Assembly (NCBI RefSeq): GCF_027625995.1
Contig: NZ_CP115396.1
Location: 4,030,501-4,094,500 of the forward strand
Length of the DNA stretch: 64,000 nt
DNA from: Hymenobacter yonginensis
Lineage (GTDB): Bacteria; Bacteroidota; Bacteroidia; Cytophagales; Hymenobacteraceae
Direction of reading: 5' to 3'
Positions 1 to 7,333 of the stretch are shown here, piece by piece. Position numbers and translations under genes: made by a program. The notes under the pieces were generated by a model. The model saw nothing but the letters and a program-made list of their open reading frames with translations, searched no databases and had not been told where the DNA came from. Positions within the stretch are counted from its first letter, which is position 1. Each line of letters opens with the position of its first letter.

Positions 1-546
1 TTTGCCTTCTACACCTGGCGTTCTTCGCAGGACACCAAGGCGCAGGCCGTGATGTTCCAGGCCGTGAACTACTGGGAGGCTGACTCGCTGCAGAAGGCCA
101 TGAAAGGTGACGGCCAGAACCCCGGGCTGGAAACGGTAGCCAACGAGTACAGCGGCACCAAGGCCGGCAACCTCGCCAACTTCTACGCCGGTGTGGCCGC
201 CCTCAAGCAGGGCCAGTACAAAGCTGCCGCCGATTACCTCGAAGACTTCTCGTCCGACGATCTGCTGGTGCAGGCCCGCGCTTACTCGCTGCTCGGCGAC
301 GCCAACCTGGAGCTGAACAAGCCTCAGGAAGCTGCCGACTTCTACAGCAAGGCTGCCAACCACAACGCCAACGAGCAGTTCACGCCGGTGTACCTGCTGA
401 AGGAAGCCACCGCCCGCGAGCTAGCCAAAGACACGGAAGGCGCCCTCAAGGCCTACGACCGTATCATCACGGAGTACCCCGCCTCGTTTGAGGTGAACGA
501 GGCCCGCCAGTACAAGGCCCGCGTGGAAGCCCTGAGCGGCAAGTAG
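1..546 (+). CDS. TPR-containing protein, C-terminal part (5' end outside window)
   Basis: The frame is open from the first base, so the start lies upstream of the window. About 181 residues are visible. They form helical tetratricopeptide-like repeats, with alternating small and aromatic residues such as the ANFYAGVAALKQGQYKAAADYL unit pattern and later AYSLLGDANLELNKPQEAADFYSKA-type pairs. In Bacteroidota, TPR proteins of this kind are often membrane-anchored, with the repeats in the periplasm, but the anchor would be outside the window. It lies just upstream of ribH with a clear terminator between them, so it is probably the last gene of its unit. The exact partner is unknown. Confidence 0.8.
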   Translation, partial: FAFYTWRSSQDTKAQAVMFQAVNYWEADSLQKAMKGDGQNPGLETVANEYSGTKAGNLANFYAGVAALKQGQYKAAADYLEDFSSDDLLVQARAYSLLGDANLELNKPQEAADFYSKAANHNANEQFTPVYLLKEATARELAKDTEGALKAYDRIITEYPASFEVNEARQYKARVEALSGK

Positions 547-589
547 AACCGCAGATTTTGCAGAGTAAAAGGATTGCACATATAGCAGA

Positions 590-623
590 GGAAAGGACGG
601 TCCGGTACCGTCCTTTCCTTTTT
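590..623 (+). terminator. Rho-independent terminator after the TPR gene
   Basis: A perfect 12-bp stem (GGAAAGGACGGT, 590-601, with ACCGTCCTTTCC, 607-618) closes a 5-nt loop and is followed by five T residues. It lies 44 nt after the TPR stop codon. Confidence 0.85.
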
Positions 624-750
624 AATGCTCCCTGAGTGGCTTCGACTATTCTGCGTTCTGCGTGTTCAAGCCCAGGCCAACCAGCTAGCTCACCAGCCGG
701 CCTGTCTTTAAATCTGTGTAATTCCCTCTAATCAGCAAAATCTGCGATTC

Positions 751-1227
751 ATGGCGACTGCCCTTAAAAACCTGAGCGACTACAGCTCCGACCATTTCAT
801 CGATATTTCCGACAAGCGGTTCGGGCTGGTGGTGGCCGAGTGGAACCGCGAAATCACCGACACGCTGGCGCAGGGCGCCTACGATACGCTTATCAAGCAC
901 GGCGCCAAGGAAGAGAACATCTTCCGCAACACCGTGCCCGGTAGCTTCGAGCTGACGCTGGGCGCGCAGTTGCTGGCCCAGCACGAGCAGATTGATGCTG
1001 TCATCTGCCTGGGCGTGGTCATCAAAGGCGAAACCAAGCACGACGACTACATCTGCCACGCCGTGGCCAGCGGCATCACCAATGTGGGCCTCAAGTACAA
1101 TAAGCCCGTCATCTTCGGCCTCGTGACCACCAATACCCTGGAGCAGGCTTGGGACCGGGCCGGTGGCAAGCACGGCAACAAAGGCGTGGAAGGCGCCGTG
1201 GCGGCCATTCATATGCTAAGCTTCTGA
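751..1227 (+). CDS. ribH: 6,7-dimethyl-8-ribityllumazine synthase
   Basis: This enzyme condenses 5-amino-6-ribitylaminouracil with 3,4-dihydroxy-2-butanone 4-phosphate, the penultimate step of riboflavin synthesis, in the cytosol. The 158-residue length is normal for the family. Visible signatures are the substrate-binding W31-N32 pair, the VPGSFEL loop at 62-68, the GVVIKGETKHDDY segment with the catalytic His97, and the GNKGVEGA phosphate-binding region near 140. The start is the ATG at 751, followed directly by family-like sequence. No other riboflavin gene and no FMN riboswitch is seen next to it, so it appears to be a lone rib gene. Confidence 0.96.
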   Translation: MATALKNLSDYSSDHFIDISDKRFGLVVAEWNREITDTLAQGAYDTLIKHGAKEENIFRNTVPGSFELTLGAQLLAQHEQIDAVICLGVVIKGETKHDDYICHAVASGITNVGLKYNKPVIFGLVTTNTLEQAWDRAGGKHGNKGVEGAVAAIHMLSF

Positions 1228-1472
1228 GGCGAAGTCCGCGCAACGCCAAAAACCAGGCGCACACCAAGTGATTGTCAGACAAAAGCGTAGCTTTGCGCCC
1301 GAAAAAGGGGATAGGGCCCGTTGCGTTCAGGCAGATACTGCCTGCGGTGTAGGCACAGGGATAAACTAATTTCTGCAGCCTGCTGTTAGCGCAAACATCC
1401 GGACGGAGGCCCGCCACTTTTATCGTAGCATTTTCTCTCTCCCATTCTTAGTTTACTTTTTCTGACCCCGAC

Positions 1473-1856
1473 ATGAGTGACGAAACCATACGCTATTCCA
1501 GAGAGGATTTGGCTGAGTTTGAGCAAATCATTCAGGATAAGCTAACCGCCGCCCGCAAAGAAGTATCCTTCATCAAGGAAACCCTGAGCCGCAAAAACGA
1601 CTCGGGTACCGACAACACCGCCTCGTCGAGCAAGGTGCTGGAAGACGGCGCCGACACGGCCGAGAAGGAGAGCCTCAACCAGCTGGCTTCGCGCCAGATG
1701 AAGTTCATCCAGCAGCTCGAAAATGCGCTGGTGCGCATCAAGAACGGCACCTACGGCGTGTGCATCGGTACCGGCAAGCTGATTCCGAAAGAGCGGCTGC
1801 GCGCCGTACCGCACACCCAACACTCCATTGAAGCCAAAATGGCTCGTCGCGACTAG
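1473..1856 (+). CDS. DksA/TraR-family regulator with a decayed zinc finger
   Basis: DksA-type proteins insert a coiled coil into the secondary channel of RNA polymerase and modulate transcription, often with ppGpp. This 127-residue protein has a long helical hairpin (about 8-92) with the acidic tip motif DGADTA at 58-63, matching DxxDxA. The C-terminal globular segment has the characteristic TGKLIPKERLRAVPHTQHS-type sequence. Only one cysteine (Cys97) remains where the classical finger has four, so zinc binding is unlikely; this is common in Bacteroidota members. A TAGCTTTG box at 1288-1295 could be a distant promoter, but no -33 box is properly spaced. Its regulon cannot be read from the sequence. 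Confidence 0.88.
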   Translation: MSDETIRYSREDLAEFEQIIQDKLTAARKEVSFIKETLSRKNDSGTDNTASSSKVLEDGADTAEKESLNQLASRQMKFIQQLENALVRIKNGTYGVCIGTGKLIPKERLRAVPHTQHSIEAKMARRD

Positions 1857-1875
1857 TTCCGGCGGCTTTAGTACC

Positions 1876-1942
1876 AGCGCCCGGGTTTTCGGCCGGCCTT
1901 CCCCTGTTGTGGAAGTCAGGCCGTGAGCCCGGGCACTGTTTT
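1876..1942 (+). terminator. Possible terminator hairpin after the DksA-like gene
   Basis: GCCCGGG (1879-1885) pairs with CCCGGGC (1928-1934), with inner pairing of CGGCC/GGCCG and TTCC/GGAA and a short T-rich tail. The stem is interrupted and the T run is weak. Confidence 0.4.
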
Positions 1943-2039
1943 CTGGTTGGGTTCGTTAATATCGGGGCCCAACCGGCTATCTTACTGATACATCTGTTTT
2001 CACCTGTACCGTAGCGATACGGCACTCATCCTTGCAACC

Positions 2040-4022
2040 ATGGGCAAGAAGCACAATTCCGGCAATGCAGCCGGCGGCCGCGGCCGCACCGACCGTCCTT
2101 CCAGCAGCGCTGGCGGCTCCGGCTTTTATCAGAAATTCTCCGCTCCGCGTGGCGCGGGCAGTGGCTCGGCCGGCGAAGGCCGCCCCCCCCGCTTTGGCGG
2201 CGACCGTGACCGTTCGGGTGGCCGCTCCGGCGACGCGCCCCGCGGCGACTTCTCTTCGCGTCCTTCCTTCGGGCGTGGCCCCGCTGACCGCACGGGCGGC
2301 AGCGGCTTCGGCGGCCCCAAGAAATTTGGCAATGGCGGCGGCAGCTTTGGCGGCCGCAGCGAAGGGGGCTTCGGTGGTAACTCCCGCCCCCGCGACAACG
2401 GCGGCGACAGCCGTTCGTTTAGCAGCCGCCCTTCGGGTGGCCGCGACTTCGACCGGGGCGGCTCGCGCCGGGAAGACAGCCGCAGCGGCGGCTTCGGTGG
2501 CCCGCGCCGTGACAACGACGACCGCCGCAGCGGTGGTTTCGGAGGTGGTGGCCGTCGCGACGACGACCGCCGTGGTGGCTTCAACTCGACCCCGCGCCGC
2601 GACAACGACGACCGCCCGGTGCGGCCGTTTGAACCACGCAAAACCTGGGACGGCCAGCCTTACCGCCAGGAAGGCCGCCCGGCGGTGCCCCGCGGGGCTG
2701 CTGGTGAGCGGAACCGCAAGTTTGTGAAAGCCGACCCCAACCAGCCAACTGCCCCCACGGGCTACACGCCGCGCCCGGCCAGCTTCGAGCCGACCCCACG
2801 CCTAGAGGATGCCAAAGACCAGGGCCCGGACCGCGCTATCCGGCCGGCCCGCCCGTTTGATTTCCGCAGCCGTCCCGAGGGCCTCGACGCCGAGCGCCCC
2901 GCCAGCCCCCGCCCCGAGCGTGGCGCCGATTTCGGGGACCGGCCGCGTGGTGCGTTCAACGACCGCCGCGAGTCGGGCTTCAAGCCCCGCAGCACCGGCG
3001 AGCGTCCGGCCTTCGGCAACCGCAGCTTCAACGAGCGCTCGGAAGGTGGCTTCGGCAACCGCAACAGTGCCGACCGCCGCGAGCCCAGCCGTGGCGCCTC
3101 GGATGCCGACCGCGACGCCCGCCCGTATGGCACGCGCCCGGAGCGTCCGGCCCCCAAGCGTTTCGGCCATGACGCCTCCACGCCCAACCGTGCCGACAAG
3201 CTGAAGCGCGGCGAGGTGGCCGGCCAGGCCCCCGACTATAAAAACCTCAAGCATTACGAGGACGACAAAAGCCGCGGCAACAAGCGCCGCCGCGAAGAGG
3301 AAGACGTGAAAGGCGACGAGCTGCGCCTGAATCGCTACATCGCCAACGCGGGCGTTTGCTCGCGCCGTGAAGCCGACTCACTGATTGCAGCCGGCGAAAT
3401 CAAGGTGAACGGCGAAGTGGTGACGGAAATGGGCTACAAAGTGCAGCCTACCGACACCGTGCAGTACGGCAAAACCAACCTCAACCGCGAGAAGCTGGTG
3501 TACGTGCTGCTCAACAAGCCCAAAGACACCATCACGACCACCGAGGACCCCGAAGGCCGCCGCACGGTGATGGATCTGGTGAAGGAGTCATCGAAGGAGC
3601 GCATCTTCCCGGTGGGCCGCCTCGACCGCAACACCACGGGACTGCTGCTGTTCACCAACGACGGTGAGGTGGCGCAGAAACTTTCGCACCCTTCGCACCG
3701 CAACAAGAAGATCTACCAGGCTGAGTTGGACAAGCCGCTCACCGAGGAGCATCTGGGCATGATTGCGGCCGGCATTGAGCTGGAAGATGGCAAGGCTGAA
3801 GTGGACGACGTGGCCGTAGTGGCCGGAAACCCGCACTTTGTGGGCATCGAAATCCACATCGGACGGAACCGCATCGTGCGCCGCATCTTCGAGCACCTCG
3901 GCTACGACGTGGTGTCGCTGGATCGGGTGCAGTACGCGGGCCTCACCAAAAAGGACCTGCCACGCGGCAAGTGGCGCTTCCTCAACGAGAAGGAAGTGAT
4001 TCGCCTGAAGTATTTCATGTAA
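2040..4022 (+). CDS. RluB/RsuA-type pseudouridine synthase with a long disordered Gly/Arg-rich N-terminus
   Basis: The C-terminal third is a complete RsuA/RluB-family enzyme, which isomerises uridine to pseudouridine in rRNA. It has an S4 RNA-binding domain (about residues 427-490, LNRYIANAGVCSRREAD) and a catalytic domain with GRLDRNTTGLLLFTNDG, Asp529 being the expected catalytic residue, and the late GRNRIVRRIFEHLGY motif. The first roughly 400 residues are low-complexity, rich in Gly, Arg, Ser, Asp and Phe, with many RGG-, GGF- and RRDNDDR-like units. They look intrinsically disordered and RNA-binding. Such extensions occur in Bacteroidota homologues, but this one is very long. The ATG at 2040 begins MGKKHNSGN. 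The antisense and +1 open frames over the low-complexity part are shadows. Confidence 0.93.
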   Translation: MGKKHNSGNAAGGRGRTDRPSSSAGGSGFYQKFSAPRGAGSGSAGEGRPPRFGGDRDRSGGRSGDAPRGDFSSRPSFGRGPADRTGGSGFGGPKKFGNGGGSFGGRSEGGFGGNSRPRDNGGDSRSFSSRPSGGRDFDRGGSRREDSRSGGFGGPRRDNDDRRSGGFGGGGRRDDDRRGGFNSTPRRDNDDRPVRPFEPRKTWDGQPYRQEGRPAVPRGAAGERNRKFVKADPNQPTAPTGYTPRPASFEPTPRLEDAKDQGPDRAIRPARPFDFRSRPEGLDAERPASPRPERGADFGDRPRGAFNDRRESGFKPRSTGERPAFGNRSFNERSEGGFGNRNSADRREPSRGASDADRDARPYGTRPERPAPKRFGHDASTPNRADKLKRGEVAGQAPDYKNLKHYEDDKSRGNKRRREEEDVKGDELRLNRYIANAGVCSRREADSLIAAGEIKVNGEVVTEMGYKVQPTDTVQYGKTNLNREKLVYVLLNKPKDTITTTEDPEGRRTVMDLVKESSKERIFPVGRLDRNTTGLLLFTNDGEVAQKLSHPSHRNKKIYQAELDKPLTEEHLGMIAAGIELEDGKAEVDDVAVVAGNPHFVGIEIHIGRNRIVRRIFEHLGYDVVSLDRVQYAGLTKKDLPRGKWRFLNEKEVIRLKYFM

Positions 4023-4053
4023 TACGCAACCGCCGACCGGCGGTGTGGCTCTT

Positions 4054-4171
4054 AGTGGCGGGATGATGCGCGAATGATAGGAGAGAAGGAGGCGGTTTTG
4101 CCGGCATTAGCTGCCCGGCCCGACAGCCCGCCTGGCTCCTGCGGTGCGCATCGTCCCGCCACTTTTTTTTT
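4054..4171 (+). terminator. Long-stem terminator or structured RNA element
   Basis: An 18-bp stem with one G-U pair joins 4054-4071 (AGTGGCGGGATGATGCGC) to 4146-4163 and is followed by nine T residues. The 74-nt interior can itself fold (AGGAGGCGG with CCGCC...CCT; GCCGG with CCGGC). It is at least the terminator of the pseudouridine synthase gene. The enclosed fold could also make a small RNA, but I recognise no known family. Confidence 0.6.
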
Positions 4172-4195
4172 GTTCACCTTTCACGCTTACCTGAC

Positions 4196-4939
4196 TTGCG
4201 CACGTTTGCCCTTGATATTGGGAATACGGCCGTGAAATACGGCTGCTTCGACGGGCCGGTGCTGCTGGAAACGGCCACCGGCCAGACGGCGGCGCAGGTA
4301 ATGGCCGCCGTGGAGCGCCTGCAGCCGCAACATGCCATTGTGGCCTCGGTGGCGGAGCCTACCTCCGACTGGGCAGCTACGCTGCGCCGGCGCCTGCCGG
4401 GCACGGTGCTGGAGTTCAGTTCCGCCACCACGCCGCTGCCGCTGCGCAACGCCTACGCCACCCCGCACACGCTGGGCGCCGACCGGCTGGCGGCGGCCGT
4501 GGGTGCGGCCTGGCTGCGGCCCCACCAGCACATCCTGATTGTGGACGCCGGCACGGCCATCAAGTGCGACCTGGTGGAAGGTGGGCACACGTTTCGGGGG
4601 GGCAGCATTGCGCCGGGGCTGCACATGCGTTTTCGGGCCCTGCATACGTTTACGGGGCGCCTGCCGCTGGTGGAAATTCCCGCTGACGGTGCGGCCCCGC
4701 TGCCCCTCACCGGCGACGATACCACTTCGGCTATCCGAAGCGGGGTGCTCAATGGGGCCGTGGCCGAAGTGAACGGCTTCATTGCCAGCTACCAGGCGCA
4801 GTATCCGGGCCTCAGCGTGGTGCTGGCCGGCGGCGACGCTGCTTTTTTCCAACCCCGGCTGAAAGGCCCTATCTTTGGCATTCCGGAGCTCGTGCTGATT
4901 GGGCTCCACCGTATATTGGCATACAATGTTGAACTCTAA
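4196..4939 (+). CDS. coaX: Type III pantothenate kinase
   Basis: CoaX phosphorylates pantothenate, the first step of coenzyme A synthesis from vitamin B5. It belongs to the ASKHA fold and is insensitive to CoA feedback. Motifs are the N-terminal DIGNT phosphate loop (residues 6-10), GADRLAA near 97, and DAGTAIKCDLVEGGHTFRGG around 117-136. The length of 247 residues is typical. The start is a TTG at 4196; no ATG is available nearby, and the family sequence begins at once (MRTFALDIGNT). The 3' end overlaps the start of the next gene by 14 bp, indicating co-transcription. panC and panD of the same pathway lie at 26.8-28.0 kb. Confidence 0.94.
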   Translation: MRTFALDIGNTAVKYGCFDGPVLLETATGQTAAQVMAAVERLQPQHAIVASVAEPTSDWAATLRRRLPGTVLEFSSATTPLPLRNAYATPHTLGADRLAAAVGAAWLRPHQHILIVDAGTAIKCDLVEGGHTFRGGSIAPGLHMRFRALHTFTGRLPLVEIPADGAAPLPLTGDDTTSAIRSGVLNGAVAEVNGFIASYQAQYPGLSVVLAGGDAAFFQPRLKGPIFGIPELVLIGLHRILAYNVEL

Positions 4940-6269
4940 ATACGCCGGGCTGCTGGGCCTAACGCTGCTGAGCCTCGGGGCTGCCACGCGCGGCCAGGGC
5001 CAGGGCCTGGGCAATTCTCCTTATTCCCGCCTCGGGCTGGGCGACACGTACTTCAACGCGGGCGGTATCCGGCAGATGGGGATGGGCGGTGTCGGTATTT
5101 CGGCCCCCAACGGCACCCAGGTAAACGAGCTGAACCCGGCGCTGCTTTACTACATGAACCGCACGACGTGGGAGTTTGCGGCCGTAGGGCAGTACAAAAC
5201 CATCGAAAACAACCAGACGTCGCAGAAGACGGGCACCGGCAAGCTGAACTATCTGGCGCTGGCCGTTCCGCTTTCCAGCCGCTGGGGAGCAGCCATCGGC
5301 CTCAAGCCCTTCAGCTCCGTCGATTTCGAGTCGGTGGAGTCGCAGCGCGTCAACAACGACCCGACGCTGGCGCAGGTGGTGAAGCAGTACCGCGGCACCG
5401 GCGAGCTGTCGGAGGCCTACTTTGCGCAGGGTGTGCGGGTGGCCAAAGGCCTCTCGGTGGGCGTGGTAGCCTCCTATGTGTTTGGCAGCATTGACGTGAG
5501 CACCGGCACGCAGGTGGTGCCCGACGTGGTGAGCGAAAACGACGCGCTGGAAAAAACCGTCCTGCTCGACCACATTCACTACTCCGACTTCAAGTTCCGG
5601 GGCGGCGCCCAGTACCGCAGCAAGCTCAACAGCACCCTCAACTACAACCTGGGCGCAGTCTACAGCTTCCAGACCCAGCTCAACGGCGAGCGGAGCCTCA
5701 CGCTGGACCGCCAGGCCTTTGCCGGCAACCAGGTGGAGAGCCTCGTGCTGGAAAGCGGCGAAGGCTCGGCCAACCTGCCGGCGCTGGCTCAGTTCGGCGT
5801 CAGCCTCGACAACAACAAAAACTGGTCGGCGAGCCTGGACGTGGCCAACCAGCAGTGGTCGAAGTTCCGGGCGTTCAATGAGCGCGGCGGCACGGTGGGC
5901 GTGCCCCTGAACAACACGTGGCGCGCGGGCCTGGGCGGCGAGTTTGCCCCCGACCCGACTTCCGTGGATAAATACTTCCGGCGCGTGACGTACCGGGCCG
6001 GCGTATCGGTGGCCGAAATGCCCTACCGTCCCGGCGGGCAGGTGCTCTACGACCGGGCCGTGAGCTGGGGCTTCTCGTTCCCGGTGTCGGCCTCGGCGCT
6101 TGATGCCACCACGCTCAACATGGGCTTCACCTATGGCCGCCGCGGCAACACCGACGTGCAGCAGCTGAGCAGCGGCGCTACCGAGCGCAACATCCAGGAA
6201 AGCTACATCCGCGCCCAGCTGGGCATTTCGCTCAACAACCGCTGGTTTATCAAGCGTCGCATTGAATAA
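4926..6269 (+). CDS. Putative outer-membrane beta-barrel protein
   Basis: The start chosen is the ATG at 4926, giving MLNSKYAGLLGLTLLSLGAA, a good Sec signal peptide; the upstream ATG at 4899 would put a polar extension before it. The mature part begins near QGLGNSPYSRLGLGDT, then has a Gly-rich GGIRQMGMGGVGIS segment and many alternating amphipathic strands. It ends with an aromatic-flanked strand, as expected for an outer-membrane barrel of the FadL/OmpP1-like or PorV-like kind found in Bacteroidota. It overlaps coaX by 14 bp and is followed 7 nt later by lptC. The substrate is not evident. Confidence 0.8.
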   Translation: MLNSKYAGLLGLTLLSLGAATRGQGQGLGNSPYSRLGLGDTYFNAGGIRQMGMGGVGISAPNGTQVNELNPALLYYMNRTTWEFAAVGQYKTIENNQTSQKTGTGKLNYLALAVPLSSRWGAAIGLKPFSSVDFESVESQRVNNDPTLAQVVKQYRGTGELSEAYFAQGVRVAKGLSVGVVASYVFGSIDVSTGTQVVPDVVSENDALEKTVLLDHIHYSDFKFRGGAQYRSKLNSTLNYNLGAVYSFQTQLNGERSLTLDRQAFAGNQVESLVLESGEGSANLPALAQFGVSLDNNKNWSASLDVANQQWSKFRAFNERGGTVGVPLNNTWRAGLGGEFAPDPTSVDKYFRRVTYRAGVSVAEMPYRPGGQVLYDRAVSWGFSFPVSASALDATTLNMGFTYGRRGNTDVQQLSSGATERNIQESYIRAQLGISLNNRWFIKRRIE

Positions 6270-6276
6270 GCTGCCC

Positions 6277-6867
6277 ATGGCTGCCTGCTCGTTTCTGATT
6301 CCTGGCCGGCTGGGGCTGGTGGCGCTCTTGGCCGCCGGCCTGCTGGCGGCTGGCTGCCAGAAAAAGGACCCGGCCGCCAGCAAAAAGGAGGTGGAATACA
6401 AAGGCCCGCTGCTGGAAACCACCAACGTGCTGACGCTCTACAGCGACTCGGCCAAGCTGCAGATCAAATACACGGCCCCGCTGGAGCAGCAGTTCGAAAG
6501 CGGCGACAAGCTCTATCCCAAGGGCATCGACGTGACCTTCTACACTAAGGGCGGCGCCAAGGTGCTCAACACGCTGCGCGGCAACTATGGCCGCTACGAC
6601 AAGGCCAAAAACCTGTACCTGATCCGCGGCGACGTGCGCGTGAGCAACGTGGAGAAGCAGCAGTCGATGAAAACGGAGGAGATGTACTTCGACCAGAACA
6701 AGCAGCTGATCTACAACGACACCACCCAGCTCGTGCGCATCCAGACGCCCACCGAGGTGCTGACCGGCTACGGCCTCACGGCCAACCAGGACTTCTCGCG
6801 CTACACCATTCTCAAGCCGGAGGGCGTGTTCACCATCGACCAGGCTGCCACGCAGCCGGCGAAATAA
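6277..6867 (+). CDS. lptC: LptC-like LPS export lipoprotein
   Basis: LptC is the periplasmic linker that passes lipopolysaccharide from the LptB2FG transporter to LptA. The ATG at 6277 gives a lipoprotein signal (hydrophobic core VALLAAGLLAAG with Cys lipobox), whereas the in-frame TTG at 6262 overlaps the upstream stop codon. The mature 170-residue part has the repetitive beta-strand pattern of the LptC/OstA jellyroll, including repeated VLTLYSDSAKLQIKYTAPL and GVDV-like strands. Bacteroidota LptC proteins are commonly lipidated like this. The ATPase gene lptB is elsewhere in the window (14.2 kb). The gene begins 7 nt after the barrel gene, so both are probably one transcript. Confidence 0.82.
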   Translation: MAACSFLIPGRLGLVALLAAGLLAAGCQKKDPAASKKEVEYKGPLLETTNVLTLYSDSAKLQIKYTAPLEQQFESGDKLYPKGIDVTFYTKGGAKVLNTLRGNYGRYDKAKNLYLIRGDVRVSNVEKQQSMKTEEMYFDQNKQLIYNDTTQLVRIQTPTEVLTGYGLTANQDFSRYTILKPEGVFTIDQAATQPAK

Positions 6868-6876
6868 CCTGTTTGC

Positions 6877-7140
6877 ATGAAACGCTTCTGGAGTCCCGGC
6901 CTCGGGCGCACCATTCTGTTTTCGCTGGCCGTGGTGTCGTTTGTCATCGGCACTTACGAAACCGTCAGCCGCATCGACGACAAAAACGCCCTGCGCGACA
7001 ATTACTGGCTGTTCATGGTGTCGTTTTCGTGCGTGATGCTCTACCGCTACCTCAAGCCGGAGCCCGAGCCGAAAGCGCCCGCCAAGCAGCCGCCCCAGGC
7101 GCCTGCCAAGCCCGTACCCCGCAACAAGCGGCGCAGCTAG
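6877..7140 (+). CDS. Small two-helix membrane protein of unknown function
   Basis: This 87-residue protein has two hydrophobic segments (about 11-26, TILFSLAVVSFVIGTY, and 44-58, WLFMVSFSCVMLYRYL). They are followed by a Pro/Lys/Ala-rich cytosolic tail ending in a basic cluster (RNKRRS). It starts 9 nt after lptC and ends the operon before a hairpin. I do not recognise a family. Its position suggests a role linked to the envelope, which is inference only. Confidence 0.7.
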   Translation: MKRFWSPGLGRTILFSLAVVSFVIGTYETVSRIDDKNALRDNYWLFMVSFSCVMLYRYLKPEPEPKAPAKQPPQAPAKPVPRNKRRS

Positions 7141-7160
7141 CCCCAAATAGCCGCCGCCTG

Positions 7161-7204
7161 AAACAGCCTGCTGTCCTGCCCTTGCGCCGGATGGCAGGCT
7201 GTTT
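7161..7204 (+). terminator. Probable terminator of the coaX-lptC operon
   Basis: AAACAGCCTGC (7161-7171) pairs with GCAGGCTGTTT (7194-7204), an 11-bp perfect stem with a 22-nt loop and a short T run. It lies 20 nt after the small membrane protein gene. Confidence 0.6.
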
Positions 7205-7260
7205 TGGCATGATAGCCTAGCCTTCACTGACTCACCGGATTACCCAATCGGCCCATTGCC

Positions 7261-7291
7261 TTTGATTCTCCCGCGGATTCTGGTTATTTTG
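7261..7291 (+). promoter_or_regulatory. Bacteroidota-type promoter of the PpiD-like gene
   Basis: A -33 box TTTG (7261-7264) is followed after 19 nt by TTATTTTG (7284-7291), one mismatch from the TAnnTTTG -7 consensus. The ATG lies about 43 nt downstream. Confidence 0.6.
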
Positions 7292-7333
7292 CACCTCTTT
7301 CCGCTTTTTCAACCTGCGCTTTTTTACAAGTAA

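Noticed and set aside
2032-3254. Several long frames on both strands over the Gly/Arg-rich part of the pseudouridine synthase
   Set aside because: They are artefacts of the repetitive codons of the disordered tail and lack any domain.
4054-4171. SRP (4.5S) or 6S RNA gene
   Set aside because: The conserved SRP loop bases and the 6S central bubble layout are not visible; only a terminator-like structured element is supported.
4959-6425. A 488-residue antisense frame over the outer-membrane barrel gene
   Set aside because: Composition is typical of a shadow of GC-rich coding DNA; the plus-strand gene has a signal peptide and operon context.
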